Positions 1-5,567 of a stretch of 6,170 nucleotides of DNA are shown here, in pieces; within the stretch, counting starts at the first letter, position 1, and every line of letters begins with the position of its first letter. A model generated the notes under the pieces. The model did no database searches. It saw only the letters and a program-made list of their open reading frames with translations, and had not been told where the DNA came from. The stretch is from Methanocorpusculum sp. (GTDB lineage Archaea; Halobacteriota; Methanomicrobia; Methanomicrobiales; Methanocorpusculaceae). Location of the stretch: contig DALTVZ010000176.1 of NCBI GenBank assembly GCA_029987315.1, forward strand, positions 1-6,170. The letters run 5' to 3'. Position numbers and translations under genes: made by a program.

Positions 1-49
1 CATTGTACTGAGATATGCGAATTCTCGGGAACTGGTCAACGCTGCACCC
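1..49 (+). rRNA. rrf: 5S ribosomal RNA, 3' part (5' end outside window)
   Basis: This is the last ~49 nt of a 5S rRNA gene running in from the left. What is seen: GTACTG (5-10), then a short hairpin closed by AGA/TCT (11-13 with 23-25), a bulged T (14), two more pairs (15-16 with 21-22) and a GCGA loop (17-20), followed by GGGAA (27-31). From memory, the Haloarcula 5S rRNA has the same layout: GUACUG, a three-pair stem, a bulged U, two pairs, GCGA, then GGGAA after the stem. All five stem pairs differ in sequence in at least part of the helix yet remain paired here, which is compensatory change rather than chance similarity. The distance from GTACTG to the expected 3' end (about 45 nt) puts the mature end near 49, inside a C7 run (47-53); the exact end is uncertain by a few bases. 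The context, an rRNA operon end followed by oligo-T, fits. No tRNA follows it. Confidence 0.87.
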
Positions 50-53
50 CCCC

Positions 54-94
54 TTTTATTACTTATGAGATGTTTTTGTTTTGTGTTTTTTTTT
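54..94 (+). terminator. T-rich terminator zone after 5S rRNA
   Basis: Directly after the C7 run come T4 (54-57), T5 (73-77), T4 (79-82) and T9 (86-94) on the + strand, with a further T7 at 114-120. Archaeal RNA polymerase terminates at oligo-U stretches without needing a hairpin, so a repeated series of T tracts just behind a highly transcribed 5S gene is read as its terminator. There is no obvious stem-loop. Which tract is used cannot be told from sequence. Confidence 0.65.
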
Positions 95-289
95 GCTATG
101 AGTGGTAGCCATGTTTTTTTGTTATCTTCTCTGATTTATCCTGGTACCATGCGGTATCCAGCATACACCAAAGAAGAAAGAGAAAAACTTGGAGAAGAAT
201 ATTGTATTCGTTTTTAATATTGACATGATCAGATATTCAAACCACTTCAAAATCTACTCAGAGGGTGATTGAAGTCTAATTTTTTTTTG

Positions 290-299
290 AAAAAAAAAA
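290..299 (-). terminator. Oligo-T terminator of the thiM-thiE-trm5-trpF operon
   Basis: Read on the minus strand, the trpF stop codon is followed after 14 nt by ten consecutive T residues, then C and nine A residues. A T10 run this close behind the last gene is a typical archaeal intrinsic terminator. The same tract reads T9-G-A10 on the + strand (280-299), so it could stop transcription from both directions. Confidence 0.65.
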
Positions 300-313
300 G
301 TATATTTTGTGAA

Positions 314-955
314 TCAGCTAGCTCTATGTGCTGCCTCGACAAATGCTTTTGTCTTCTCAGCATCCCGCGCATCATTTATCTTCACGCCAGTGTGTACGTC
401 CACTGCGTAAGGGTGGACCTGATGGATCGCTGCGGCTACATTCGTCGGAGTGAGGCCACCGGCCAGGATCACAGGGATATTGGAGGCCTGCACGATTTTT
501 GCACTGATGTTCCAGTCATGGGTCAGTCCAGTCCCACCAAGTCGTTCTGGGGTCCGTGTATCGAGGATTATTGCATCAGCATAGGCTGTTACTTCTTCTG
601 CTGTTGTTATAGCTGATGTATCCATTACATGCACAGCTTTGATGATGCGAATATGCGGCAACACATCTTGAATCATAGCGACATCTTCAAAAGAGATTGT
701 GTTCTGGATTTGGAGCGTGGTACATCTGGACCGTTGCACAATATCGATTATTGAATCAGCCTCCTGCAGATGCGTCACCGCGACCGGCTCGATAAATGGT
801 GGAAGTGTTTTGATCATTGCCGATGCTTCTTCAGGGCTTACCGCATCCTGCGTTTTGTGCGTGATCCCCATCAGAAATCCAATCGCATCTGCTCCAGCGT
901 CAACTGCGCACTTCAGATCTGCAAAGCTTCCTGTCCCGCATATCTTACATTTCAT
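314..955 (-). CDS. trpF: Phosphoribosylanthranilate isomerase, divergent subfamily
   Basis: TrpF carries out the Amadori rearrangement of N-(5'-phosphoribosyl)anthranilate to CdRP in tryptophan synthesis; it is a cytosolic (beta/alpha)8 barrel. The product is 213 aa, normal for the family. The family signature KICG is at residues 4-7, with the presumed catalytic Cys6; LDT is at 131-133, with presumed catalytic Asp132. GGTGLTHDW (140-148), the phosphate-binding ILAGGL (163-168) and a VDVHTGV stretch (185-191) follow, all in the expected order. Odd points: the usual SPR segment after strand 2 is replaced by a THKTQDAVSPEEA stretch (32-44), the usual VGVF reads PVAV (57-60), and the usual VQLHG reads LQIQN (81-85). 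The start is supported by GAGGT five bases upstream and by KICG lying right behind it. The gene overlaps the end of trm5 by 11 bp and is last in the operon; no other trp gene is in view. The fold assignment is secure. That the substrate is PRA rather than a related aminoaldose is inference from the conserved Cys/Asp pair. Confidence 0.87.
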   Translation of the reverse strand: MKCKICGTGSFADLKCAVDAGADAIGFLMGITHKTQDAVSPEEASAMIKTLPPFIEPVAVTHLQEADSIIDIVQRSRCTTLQIQNTISFEDVAMIQDVLPHIRIIKAVHVMDTSAITTAEEVTAYADAIILDTRTPERLGGTGLTHDWNISAKIVQASNIPVILAGGLTPTNVAAAIHQVHPYAVDVHTGVKINDARDAEKTKAFVEAAHRAS

Positions 956-1871
956 TTCCTACCTCGATGTCGTAGACTGCATGCCAGCTCGTTGGGGAAT
1001 ATGATCGGAGGAATCGCTCGGTGATTTTTGCATCCGGAAAAGCACGCAAAATATCTTCGTTGTGCTCTCCTTCCTTCTCGACAAGGGAGTAGAGATGGAT
1101 GGTTGCTTTTTTAGCTGCAAGGCACGCTGCTCCTGCTAAAAATCCGTATGCTGCGAATGGTAAATTCATGATTATGCGGTCAAATTTCATTGGATCGAGC
1201 ATAAATGGAAGATTCATTGCATCGCCGAGTGTGGGGACAACGTTATGCAGATGATTTAATCTGATATTTTTTTGAAGAAGGTAAACTGCTGATGGGTTTA
1301 TGTCATTTGCGACGAACAGTTTTGCTTTTCCACTCAGCATTACAGGAAATGGTCCGACCCCGGCGAACATATCCAGAACCACCTCTCCCTCCTTCATAGA
1401 AGAAAGGATCCTTTGCCGTTCGTTTGAAAGCCTTGCTGAAAAATACGCGGCGGTCAGATCGATGATCATTCTGTGACCGTATTCGTGATACATCGTCTCT
1501 GTGGTCTTTTTTCCAGCAAGGACCTTGAATGTTTTCGTTCTGAACTCTCCCTCGACAGGTGAGGTGGCAAAAAGTGCGGTGTGAGCAGAAGGGCGTGCTG
1601 CAAGGATCTTCTCTGCTCCGGCAGTGTCTTCTTCTTGAAGAACAACGATGCCGCCGATCTGTTCGTGGCGGGCCAACTCCTCATGGGTGATTGTTGGGGA
1701 AAACTCAGCCTGAAGATCCGTTTCTTCTAGAACTGGGATGAGCAGATATCCTTCCTCGGGGTATGGACGAAGGCTTCTGTCTGCCTTTCCCTCTGCGATC
1801 AATCTTCTACGTACCTCTTCTCCTTCACGAACTGGGATCCGTACACACCACTGCGTTATTTTCTCACTCAT
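945..1871 (-). CDS. trm5: tRNA (guanine(37)-N1)-methyltransferase Trm5
   Basis: Trm5 is the class I SAM-dependent methyltransferase that makes m1G37 next to the anticodon in archaea and eukaryotes, preventing +1 frameshifting; it is the functional counterpart of bacterial TrmD. In the 308-aa product an N-terminal recognition part (about 1-115) is followed by the segment ETMYHEYGHR (125-134) and FSARLSNER (144-152). The SAM-binding motif LDMFAGVGPF is at 166-175, ANDINPSA at 188-195, the catalytic-loop NLP at 236-238, and the C-terminal family signature RSYSPTSWHAVYDI at 289-302. The frame extends 20 codons upstream of the chosen ATG, but the start at 1871 is preferred because GGAGGG lies 6 nt before it and the protein then begins directly with the domain. 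The longer form would run deep into thiE. The gene overlaps thiE by 8 bp and trpF by 11 bp. At 308 aa it is somewhat short for the family. Whether it also acts in wyosine synthesis (Taw22-like) cannot be told. Confidence 0.93.
   Translation of the reverse strand: MSEKITQWCVRIPVREGEEVRRRLIAEGKADRSLRPYPEEGYLLIPVLEETDLQAEFSPTITHEELARHEQIGGIVVLQEEDTAGAEKILAARPSAHTALFATSPVEGEFRTKTFKVLAGKKTTETMYHEYGHRMIIDLTAAYFSARLSNERQRILSSMKEGEVVLDMFAGVGPFPVMLSGKAKLFVANDINPSAVYLLQKNIRLNHLHNVVPTLGDAMNLPFMLDPMKFDRIIMNLPFAAYGFLAGAACLAAKKATIHLYSLVEKEGEHNEDILRAFPDAKITERFLRSYSPTSWHAVYDIEVGNEM
961..965 (-). promoter_or_regulatory. Shine-Dalgarno site for trpF
   Basis: The minus strand reads GAGGT followed by AGGAA and then the trpF ATG, so the site has a 5-nt spacer. 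It lies inside the last codons of trm5. It fixes the trpF start at 955 and allows independent ribosome loading in addition to coupling through the 11-bp overlap. Confidence 0.65.
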
Positions 1872-2496
1872 TTTTCGCCCTCCTGATTTTTTCACGCAGA
1901 TCTCTTGCGGCTTTTGTGATGTCTGGGGCACTCACTACTGCGGAGATCACACAGACTCCATCTAGACCTGCAGAGATGACTTCGAGAATATTTTCGCTAT
2001 TGAGGCCTCCGATACCAACGACTGGGATATTTGCTGGGACTGCTTTTCTCACTGCAGTGATACATGAAACTCCAAGACCCAAGCCAGCGTCCTGCTTCGA
2101 ACCTGTCGAAAAAACCGGGCTGACAGCTACATAATTCGCCCCGTCTCGGGCTCCTTTTAATGCCTCATCAACAGAACTAATCGAAATGCCGATGATGAAA
2201 TCATCAGGGACTATACGCCTCACTGCTTTTACTGGCAGATCGTTCTGCCCTAAGTGAACACCGTCTGCCTTGGACGCAAGAGCAATATCCACCCGGTCAT
2301 TTACAATAAAGAGGGCTTTACCTTTTGTTATATCGCGGATCTGCAATGCTACGGCGAAGAGATCTGCTGAGCTCATCTTCTTGTCACGGAGCTGGATCAC
2401 ATCAGCTCCTCCTATTGTGGCCAGATGTGCTATTTCTGCATGGGAATGACCGTTTGAAAGATCCTCATCAGTTACCACGTAGAGATCATATTTCAT
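1864..2496 (-). CDS. thiE: Thiamine-phosphate synthase ThiE
   Basis: ThiE joins HMP-pyrophosphate to hydroxyethylthiazole phosphate (HET-P) to give thiamine monophosphate. The 210-aa protein is the usual single-domain TIM barrel. Visible motifs in order: YVVTD (6-10); QLRDK (35-39), which binds pyrophosphate; FIVNDR (63-68); DGVHLGQNDLP (78-88), with the metal-binding Asp; VSPVFSTGSKQDA (125-137), matching the family's GPIFxTxTKxDA loop with Lys134; VVGIGGL (159-165); and GVCVISAV (180-187). No key residue is missing. Its ATG overlaps the thiM stop by one base (TAATG), and there is no good Shine-Dalgarno sequence of its own, so translation is probably coupled to thiM. Many archaea use a ThiN domain for this step instead; here it is the bacterial-type ThiE, standing alone rather than fused to ThiD. 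Confidence 0.95.
   Translation of the reverse strand: MKYDLYVVTDEDLSNGHSHAEIAHLATIGGADVIQLRDKKMSSADLFAVALQIRDITKGKALFIVNDRVDIALASKADGVHLGQNDLPVKAVRRIVPDDFIIGISISSVDEALKGARDGANYVAVSPVFSTGSKQDAGLGLGVSCITAVRKAVPANIPVVGIGGLNSENILEVISAGLDGVCVISAVVSAPDITKAARDLREKIRRAKNE
1878..1883 (-). promoter_or_regulatory. Shine-Dalgarno site that decides the trm5 start
   Basis: The minus strand carries GGAGGG, six bases upstream of the ATG at 1871-1869, the strongest ribosome binding site in the window. It lies inside the thiE reading frame, and it is the reason for choosing the internal start instead of the frame's first ATG at 1931. Confidence 0.75.
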
Positions 2497-3302
2497 TAAT
2501 ACTCAAATATCCTCGCAGCTTTGATGAACTGCTCGTGTGTGAGTGAAGCAACCGCGTCAAAAAATGCTGGCTTGAATGATCCTGGGCCTTTTGAGATCTT
2601 TGCTGCTGCTTCTCCTGCGATCCCAAGCGCTGTCATTGCGGCGATACAACCATCTATTGGGTCAGAAACCGTGCTGCAAGCGCCGCAGATCGCGCTCGCC
2701 ATACAACCCGTCCCTGAGATTTTTCCCATGATAGGTACTCCGTTTGATATGCCGGCGACGCGTTTCCCGTCACTTACGATGTCCTCTGCCCCGCTCATTA
2801 CGACGGTACATCCGTATTCTTTCGCATATCTTCGAGTTACTTCCTTAGGGTCTCCCGATATATTTTCAGAATCGACTCCTCGAACAGACGCCGACACGCC
2901 TGCAAGGGTGCCGATCTCTCCTGCGTTCCCTTTCACGACTGCGATGGGGAATTCGTTCATAAACCTCTCTGCGGTTTGTGTGCGATATCTGGTCGCCCCT
3001 GCACCCACAGGATCAAGTATGATCGGAATACCGCATTTCCTCGCTTCGTTTGCTGCAGTGAGCATTCCTTCGATCTGTTTCTCATCAAGAGTCCCGATAT
3101 TTAGTACGAGGGCGCTTGCTATTTTGACCATATCCACCACATCCTCGGGTGCGTGTGACATCACCGGGGATGCGCCAAAACATATCGTCATATTTGCACA
3201 ATCGTTAACGGTAACGTAATTGGTGATCTGATGGACAAGGGGATTTCTCTCTCTGACCAGATCCAGGATCTGAGCGTATTTCTGCATATGTCTAAATAAC
3301 AT
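2496..3302 (-). CDS. thiM: Hydroxyethylthiazole kinase ThiM
   Basis: ThiM phosphorylates 4-methyl-5-(2-hydroxyethyl)thiazole with ATP, giving the HET-P used by ThiE, the product of the next gene; it is a salvage enzyme of the ribokinase-like fold and normally trimeric. In the 268-aa product I see PLVHQITNYV (21-30); the GASPVM substrate loop (43-48); LDPVGAGATRYR (96-107); KGNAGEI (124-130); RGVDS (141-145); SGTGC (196-200), with the catalytic Cys200 in the anion hole; and the C-terminal GPGSFKPAFFDA (239-250). Length and motifs are complete. The start is uncertain: the ATG at 3302 and an in-frame ATG at 3287 (giving 263 aa, starting MQKYAQ) are both possible, and neither has a clear Shine-Dalgarno sequence. 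The gene is first in the leftward operon. The upstream space to hmgA is only 52 bp, so no TPP riboswitch fits there. Confidence 0.95.
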   Translation of the reverse strand: MLFRHMQKYAQILDLVRERNPLVHQITNYVTVNDCANMTICFGASPVMSHAPEDVVDMVKIASALVLNIGTLDEKQIEGMLTAANEARKCGIPIILDPVGAGATRYRTQTAERFMNEFPIAVVKGNAGEIGTLAGVSASVRGVDSENISGDPKEVTRRYAKEYGCTVVMSGAEDIVSDGKRVAGISNGVPIMGKISGTGCMASAICGACSTVSDPIDGCIAAMTALGIAGEAAAKISKGPGSFKPAFFDAVASLTHEQFIKAARIFEY

Positions 3303-3316
3303 TTGCCTGTTTGAGA

Positions 3317-3329
3317 GAAAAATGTATTA
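3317..3329 (+). promoter_or_regulatory. Candidate BRE/TATA promoter of hmgA
   Basis: GAAA (3317-3320) followed by AATGTATTA (3321-3329) resembles a purine-rich BRE plus an AT-rich TATA box. Its centre lies about 30 nt before the hmgA ATG, so initiation would fall at or only a few bases before the start codon, consistent with a leaderless mRNA. No Shine-Dalgarno sequence is present between the box and the ATG. Confidence 0.4.
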
Positions 3330-3345
3330 GTCCTTTCCGAGCCAT

Positions 3346-3356
3346 TGTATAATTAT
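3346..3356 (-). promoter_or_regulatory. Candidate TATA box for the thiM operon
   Basis: The minus strand reads ATAATTATACA here, containing the 8-bp palindrome ATAATTAT. It lies about 45-55 nt upstream of the thiM ATG at 3302 and would place a start site near 3323, leaving a short leader. It overlaps the start codon of hmgA on the other strand. Sequence-only call; an alternative AT-rich element (minus strand CTAATACATTTTT) lies at 3320-3332. Confidence 0.35.
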
Positions 3357-4569
3357 GCATGAGTATCTCGCAAAGATCCGCTCGGGAGATCTAAAACTTT
3401 ACGCGTTAGAAAAAAGTATGCCGGTAGATGATGCCGTCACTCTTCGCCGTAAATATATCGAAGAGGAGACCGACACGGATCTTTCTGCAATTGGAGCCTA
3501 TACAATACCTATTGATCGAGTAGTGACCCGAAATATCGAAAATATGATCGGTTGTGTTCAGATCCCTCTTGGGGTCGCGGGGCCTGTTGCCGTCAAAGGG
3601 GAGTATGCGAACGGTGATTTCTGGCTCCCGCTTGCGACGACAGAAGGAGCATTGGTCGCCTCTGTCAACAGGGGCTGTGGGGCCATTAGCAAAGCCGGCG
3701 GTGCTGAGGTACGTATTCTCAGAGATGGTATGACGCGAGCTCCTGTTTTTTCGACAAAGAGTGTGGGACACGCGGCTGATGTCGCCAGATGGGCGGAGGA
3801 CAATCTGCTTCTCTTGAAGGTCGCTACCGAGGAAACCACACATCACGGTGAACTTATCGGGCTTACCACGTACACCGCCGGTACGAGTGTTTATATCCGG
3901 TTTGAGTTTGACACAAAGGATGCGATGGGGATGAACATGGTGACTCTTGCCTCCGAAGCCGCGGCTCATCTAATAGAGGAGGAGACGGGAGCACAGTTGG
4001 TCGCAGTATCTGGAAATATGTGCTGTGACAAAAAACCATCTGCGATCAATGTTATCGAGGGTCGTGGAAAAACTGTATCGGCCGGAGTTTTTCTCTCTGA
4101 TGAACTCGTATCGTCTGTTTTTAAGACAAATGCAGCTACGCTTGCGGACGTCAATACGCGGAAAAATCTGACAGGTTCTGCTCGTGCCGCCTCTTTAGGA
4201 TTTAATGCTCAAGCCGCGAATGTGGTCGCCGCCATGTTCATCGCCTGTGGTCAAGATCCGGCTCATGTAGTCGAGGGAAGTAACGCGATCACGACGGTGG
4301 ATCTTATGGAAGGGGGTGTATATGTTTCTGTCACTCTTCCTTCGCTCCAGGTCGGAACGGTCGGCGGTGGAACCGGCATCACCACCCAGAATGCATGTCT
4401 CACGATGCTTGGTGTGGCAGGCGGGGCAGAAAATCCGGGAGACAATGCAAAAGCATTTTCTGAGATCGTGGCAACTGGTGTTTTGGCAGGAGAGTTGTCC
4501 CTTCTTGGTGCACTTGGAGCCCAGCACCTAGGCAAAGCTCATCGAGAACTTGGAAGAGGAGAAAAATAA
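3355..4569 (+). CDS. hmgA: 3-hydroxy-3-methylglutaryl-CoA reductase, class I
   Basis: HmgA reduces HMG-CoA to mevalonate with two NADPH, the committed step to isoprenoids and so to archaeal ether lipids. The 404-aa protein has the soluble archaeal form with no membrane segment. Motifs in order: ENMIGCVQIPLGVAGP (62-77); ATTEGALVASV (94-104), with catalytic Glu97; DAMGMNM (189-195) of the NADPH-binding region; GNMCCDKKPSAIN (220-232), with catalytic Lys226; EGRGK (235-239); GQDPAHVVEGSNAIT (299-313), with catalytic Asp301; VGTVGGGTG (333-341); and the C-terminal KAHRELGRG (394-402), with catalytic His396. This Glu/Lys/Asp/His set corresponds to E559/K691/D767/H866 of the human enzyme. Together with the DKKPSAIN and GTVGGGT blocks it marks class I rather than the bacterial class II. 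There is no Shine-Dalgarno site; the gene is probably leaderless. It is divergent from thiM and followed by a T6 tract, so it is likely monocistronic. Confidence 0.96.
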   Translation: MHEYLAKIRSGDLKLYALEKSMPVDDAVTLRRKYIEEETDTDLSAIGAYTIPIDRVVTRNIENMIGCVQIPLGVAGPVAVKGEYANGDFWLPLATTEGALVASVNRGCGAISKAGGAEVRILRDGMTRAPVFSTKSVGHAADVARWAEDNLLLLKVATEETTHHGELIGLTTYTAGTSVYIRFEFDTKDAMGMNMVTLASEAAAHLIEEETGAQLVAVSGNMCCDKKPSAINVIEGRGKTVSAGVFLSDELVSSVFKTNAATLADVNTRKNLTGSARAASLGFNAQAANVVAAMFIACGQDPAHVVEGSNAITTVDLMEGGVYVSVTLPSLQVGTVGGGTGITTQNACLTMLGVAGGAENPGDNAKAFSEIVATGVLAGELSLLGALGAQHLGKAHRELGRGEK

Positions 4570-4609
4570 CTCCTCTCATCATCTTCATTCATAACGCTGA
4601 TCATTCTGA

Positions 4610-4615
4610 TTTTTT
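4610..4615 (+). terminator. Oligo-T tract after hmgA
   Basis: A T6 run sits 40 nt behind the hmgA stop codon, with no clear hairpin in front. A short oligo-U stretch is enough for archaeal termination, so this is the likely end of the hmgA transcript. The evidence is only position and composition. Confidence 0.4.
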
Positions 4616-4680
4616 GGTCAAAATCGGGATCTAAAATAAAAAAGAAATCGACATGTGAATATTTGTATGTAAATACACTC

Positions 4681-4738
4681 AATATAAGAATACATTCATC
4701 TATTTTGTCTCAAAATCTGTTTTTGCCATAAGATTAAT
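4681..4738 (+). promoter_or_regulatory. Promoter region of aroA'B' with two TATA-like boxes
   Basis: Two AT-rich boxes precede aroA'. AATATAAG (4681-4688) is closer to the archaeal TATA consensus and would give a start near 4710 and a leader of about 57 nt. ATAAGATTAAT (4728-4738) would give a start near 4758, inside the palindrome at 4748-4764, with a leader under 10 nt. The lack of a Shine-Dalgarno sequence before aroA' slightly favours the second. The rest of the 197-bp spacer holds no gene that I can see. Confidence 0.4.
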
Positions 4739-4747
4739 GTCCTCACC

Positions 4748-4764
4748 GTGCTAATCATTAGCAC
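4748..4764. promoter_or_regulatory. Perfect 17-bp palindrome before aroA', candidate operator
   Basis: GTGCTAAT-C-ATTAGCAC is an exact inverted repeat with 8-bp arms and a single central base, ending two bases before the aroA' ATG. As DNA it has the size and symmetry of a dimeric repressor site, positioned where bound protein would cover the start of transcription or the initiation complex. As RNA, if the upstream promoter is used, it would form a hairpin directly before the start codon. I see no second copy in this window and do not recognise it as a named archaeal operator. Confidence 0.55.
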
Positions 4765-4766
4765 AC

Positions 4767-5561
4767 ATGTTTGGAAAAAATATCCGTATGGAACGAATCA
4801 TTGACCGAAACTCCGGTCGTGTCGTCATCGTGCCGTTGGACCACGGCATTTCCATGGGTCCGATCCCTGGACTCGTCGACATGCGTGACACAATAAATAA
4901 AATTGCGATCGGCGGTGCCACTGCCGTTCTTATGCACAAAGGTATGGTTCCTTATGGTCACAGGACCTCTGGAAAAGACATTGGTCTTATCGTTCATCTT
5001 TCTGCAGGGACGGGTCTTGGTACCGACCCTAACTCGAAGGTGATCGTCACGACCGTTGAAGAAGCCATAACTCTTGGAGCTGACGCCGTATCCATCCACA
5101 TCAATCTTGGAGCAGATACAGAACCCGAGATGATCTGTAATGCCGGCGAGATCTCCCGCAAATGCCAACAGTGGGGAATGCCGCTTCTTGCGATGGTCTA
5201 CCCTCGTGGTAAAAACATCAAGGATCCCTTCGATGTGGATGCACTCAAAACCTGTGCCCGCGTTGCAGCAGAACTTGGAGCTGACATCGTAAAGACCAGT
5301 TACACAGGAGACATCGATACATTCCACGAAGTGGTCCGTGGTGCTCAGATCCCGGTCGTCATCGCCGGCGGTCCGAAGATGGGATCTGATATGGAGATGC
5401 TTCAGATGGTTCGCGACTCCCTCGATGGGGGAGGAAAAGGCGTTTCTATCGGAAGAAACATCTTCCAGCATGCCGATATAATCGGTATCACCTCGGCCGT
5501 CTCAGATATCGTTTTACATGATGCATCCGTGGAAGAAGCCGCAAAACATCTCTCTCGGTGA
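4767..5561 (+). CDS. aroA': 2-amino-3,7-dideoxy-D-threo-hept-6-ulosonate synthase (ADTH synthase)
   Basis: This enzyme performs the first step of the archaeal route to 3-dehydroquinate: a transaldolase-like condensation of L-aspartate semialdehyde with 6-deoxy-5-ketofructose 1-phosphate, replacing DAHP synthase. The 264-aa protein is a DeoC/FbaB-type barrel closely resembling M. jannaschii MJ0400 along its whole length. Visible motifs: [16 protein letters not shown] (21-36), with Asp25; [11 protein letters not shown] (56-66); [22 protein letters not shown] (94-115); MVYPRGK (143-149), with Tyr145; [12 protein letters not shown] (173-184), with the Schiff-base Lys176; VIAGGPK (198-204); and [11 protein letters not shown] (225-235). 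The three catalytic residues sit exactly 8 positions before Asp33, Tyr153 and Lys184 of MJ0400, as I recall that numbering, so the enzyme should be active. The start at the first ATG matches the MJ0400 N-terminus (LGK.VRLERI against [10 protein letters not shown]). No Shine-Dalgarno site precedes it; a palindrome does. Confidence 0.95.
   Translation: MFGKNIRMERIIDRNSGRVVIVPLDHGISMGPIPGLVDMRDTINKIAIGGATAVLMHKGMVPYGHRTSGKDIGLIVHLSAGTGLGTDPNSKVIVTTVEEAITLGADAVSIHINLGADTEPEMICNAGEISRKCQQWGMPLLAMVYPRGKNIKDPFDVDALKTCARVAAELGADIVKTSYTGDIDTFHEVVRGAQIPVVIAGGPKMGSDMEMLQMVRDSLDGGGKGVSIGRNIFQHADIIGITSAVSDIVLHDASVEEAAKHLSR
5557..5561 (+). promoter_or_regulatory. Shine-Dalgarno site for aroB', overlapping the aroA' stop
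   Basis: GGTGA, complementary to the archaeal 16S rRNA 3' end, spans the last aroA' codon and its TGA stop, and lies 6 nt before the aroB' ATG. The terminating ribosome therefore stands on the initiation site of the next gene, which suggests coupled translation of the two consecutive enzymes. Confidence 0.65.
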
Positions 5562-5567
5562 AAAACA

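Larger units (their letters stand above)
50..313. other. AT-rich convergent spacer between 5S rRNA and trpF
   Basis: This 264-bp stretch lies between the rightward 5S rRNA end and the leftward trpF end. It is much richer in A and T than its surroundings and contains homopolymer tracts serving termination on both strands. I find no convincing gene. The only open frame of note on the + strand runs through an ATG at 98 to a TAA at 215-217 (39 codons; 22 codons from the ATG at 149). It has no Shine-Dalgarno sequence, and its first half is dominated by codons from T-runs. No tRNA, repeat family or attachment site is visible. Confidence 0.6.

Noticed and set aside
2..217. Continuous + strand open frame of about 71 codons from the window edge to TAA at 215, suggesting a protein C-terminus entering from the left
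   Set aside because: The first 49 bases are better explained as 5S rRNA with covarying stems, and the middle of the frame is translation of T-runs (FCFVFFF). The openness is a result of T-rich composition.
269..616. 115-codon + strand frame with a TTG start preceded by GAGGGTGAT
   Set aside because: It lies almost wholly antisense to trpF, the SD-like sequence directly abuts the TTG with no spacer, and the first codons are poly-T/poly-A translation (FFLKKK). The trpF frame on the other strand carries clear family motifs.
1872..1931. 20-codon N-terminal extension of trm5 from the ATG at 1931
   Set aside because: It would lie entirely inside thiE, has no family similarity (MPQTSQKPQEIC...), and the GGAGGG site 6 nt before the ATG at 1871 points to the internal start.
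2521..3219. 232-codon plus-strand open frame
   Set aside because: It is antisense to thiM, whose motifs including catalytic Cys200 are complete. The frame is a mirror of thiM codon usage and has no family features.
3303..3354. TPP riboswitch ahead of thiM
   Set aside because: The intergenic space is only 52 bp, too short for a TPP aptamer, and no CUGAGA-like core is present in it on the minus strand.
4748..4764. CIRCE heat-shock operator (HrcA site)
   Set aside because: The half-sites GTGCTAA and TTAGCAC do occur in CIRCE, but there the order is TTAGCAC...GTGCTAA with a 9-nt spacer. Here the order is reversed with a 1-nt centre, and HrcA is a bacterial regulator.
4758..5471. 237-codon minus-strand open frame
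   Set aside because: It is antisense to aroA', which matches MJ0400-type ADTH synthase throughout with all three catalytic residues. The minus frame shows no recognisable motif and has low-complexity, His/Asp-rich shadow composition.
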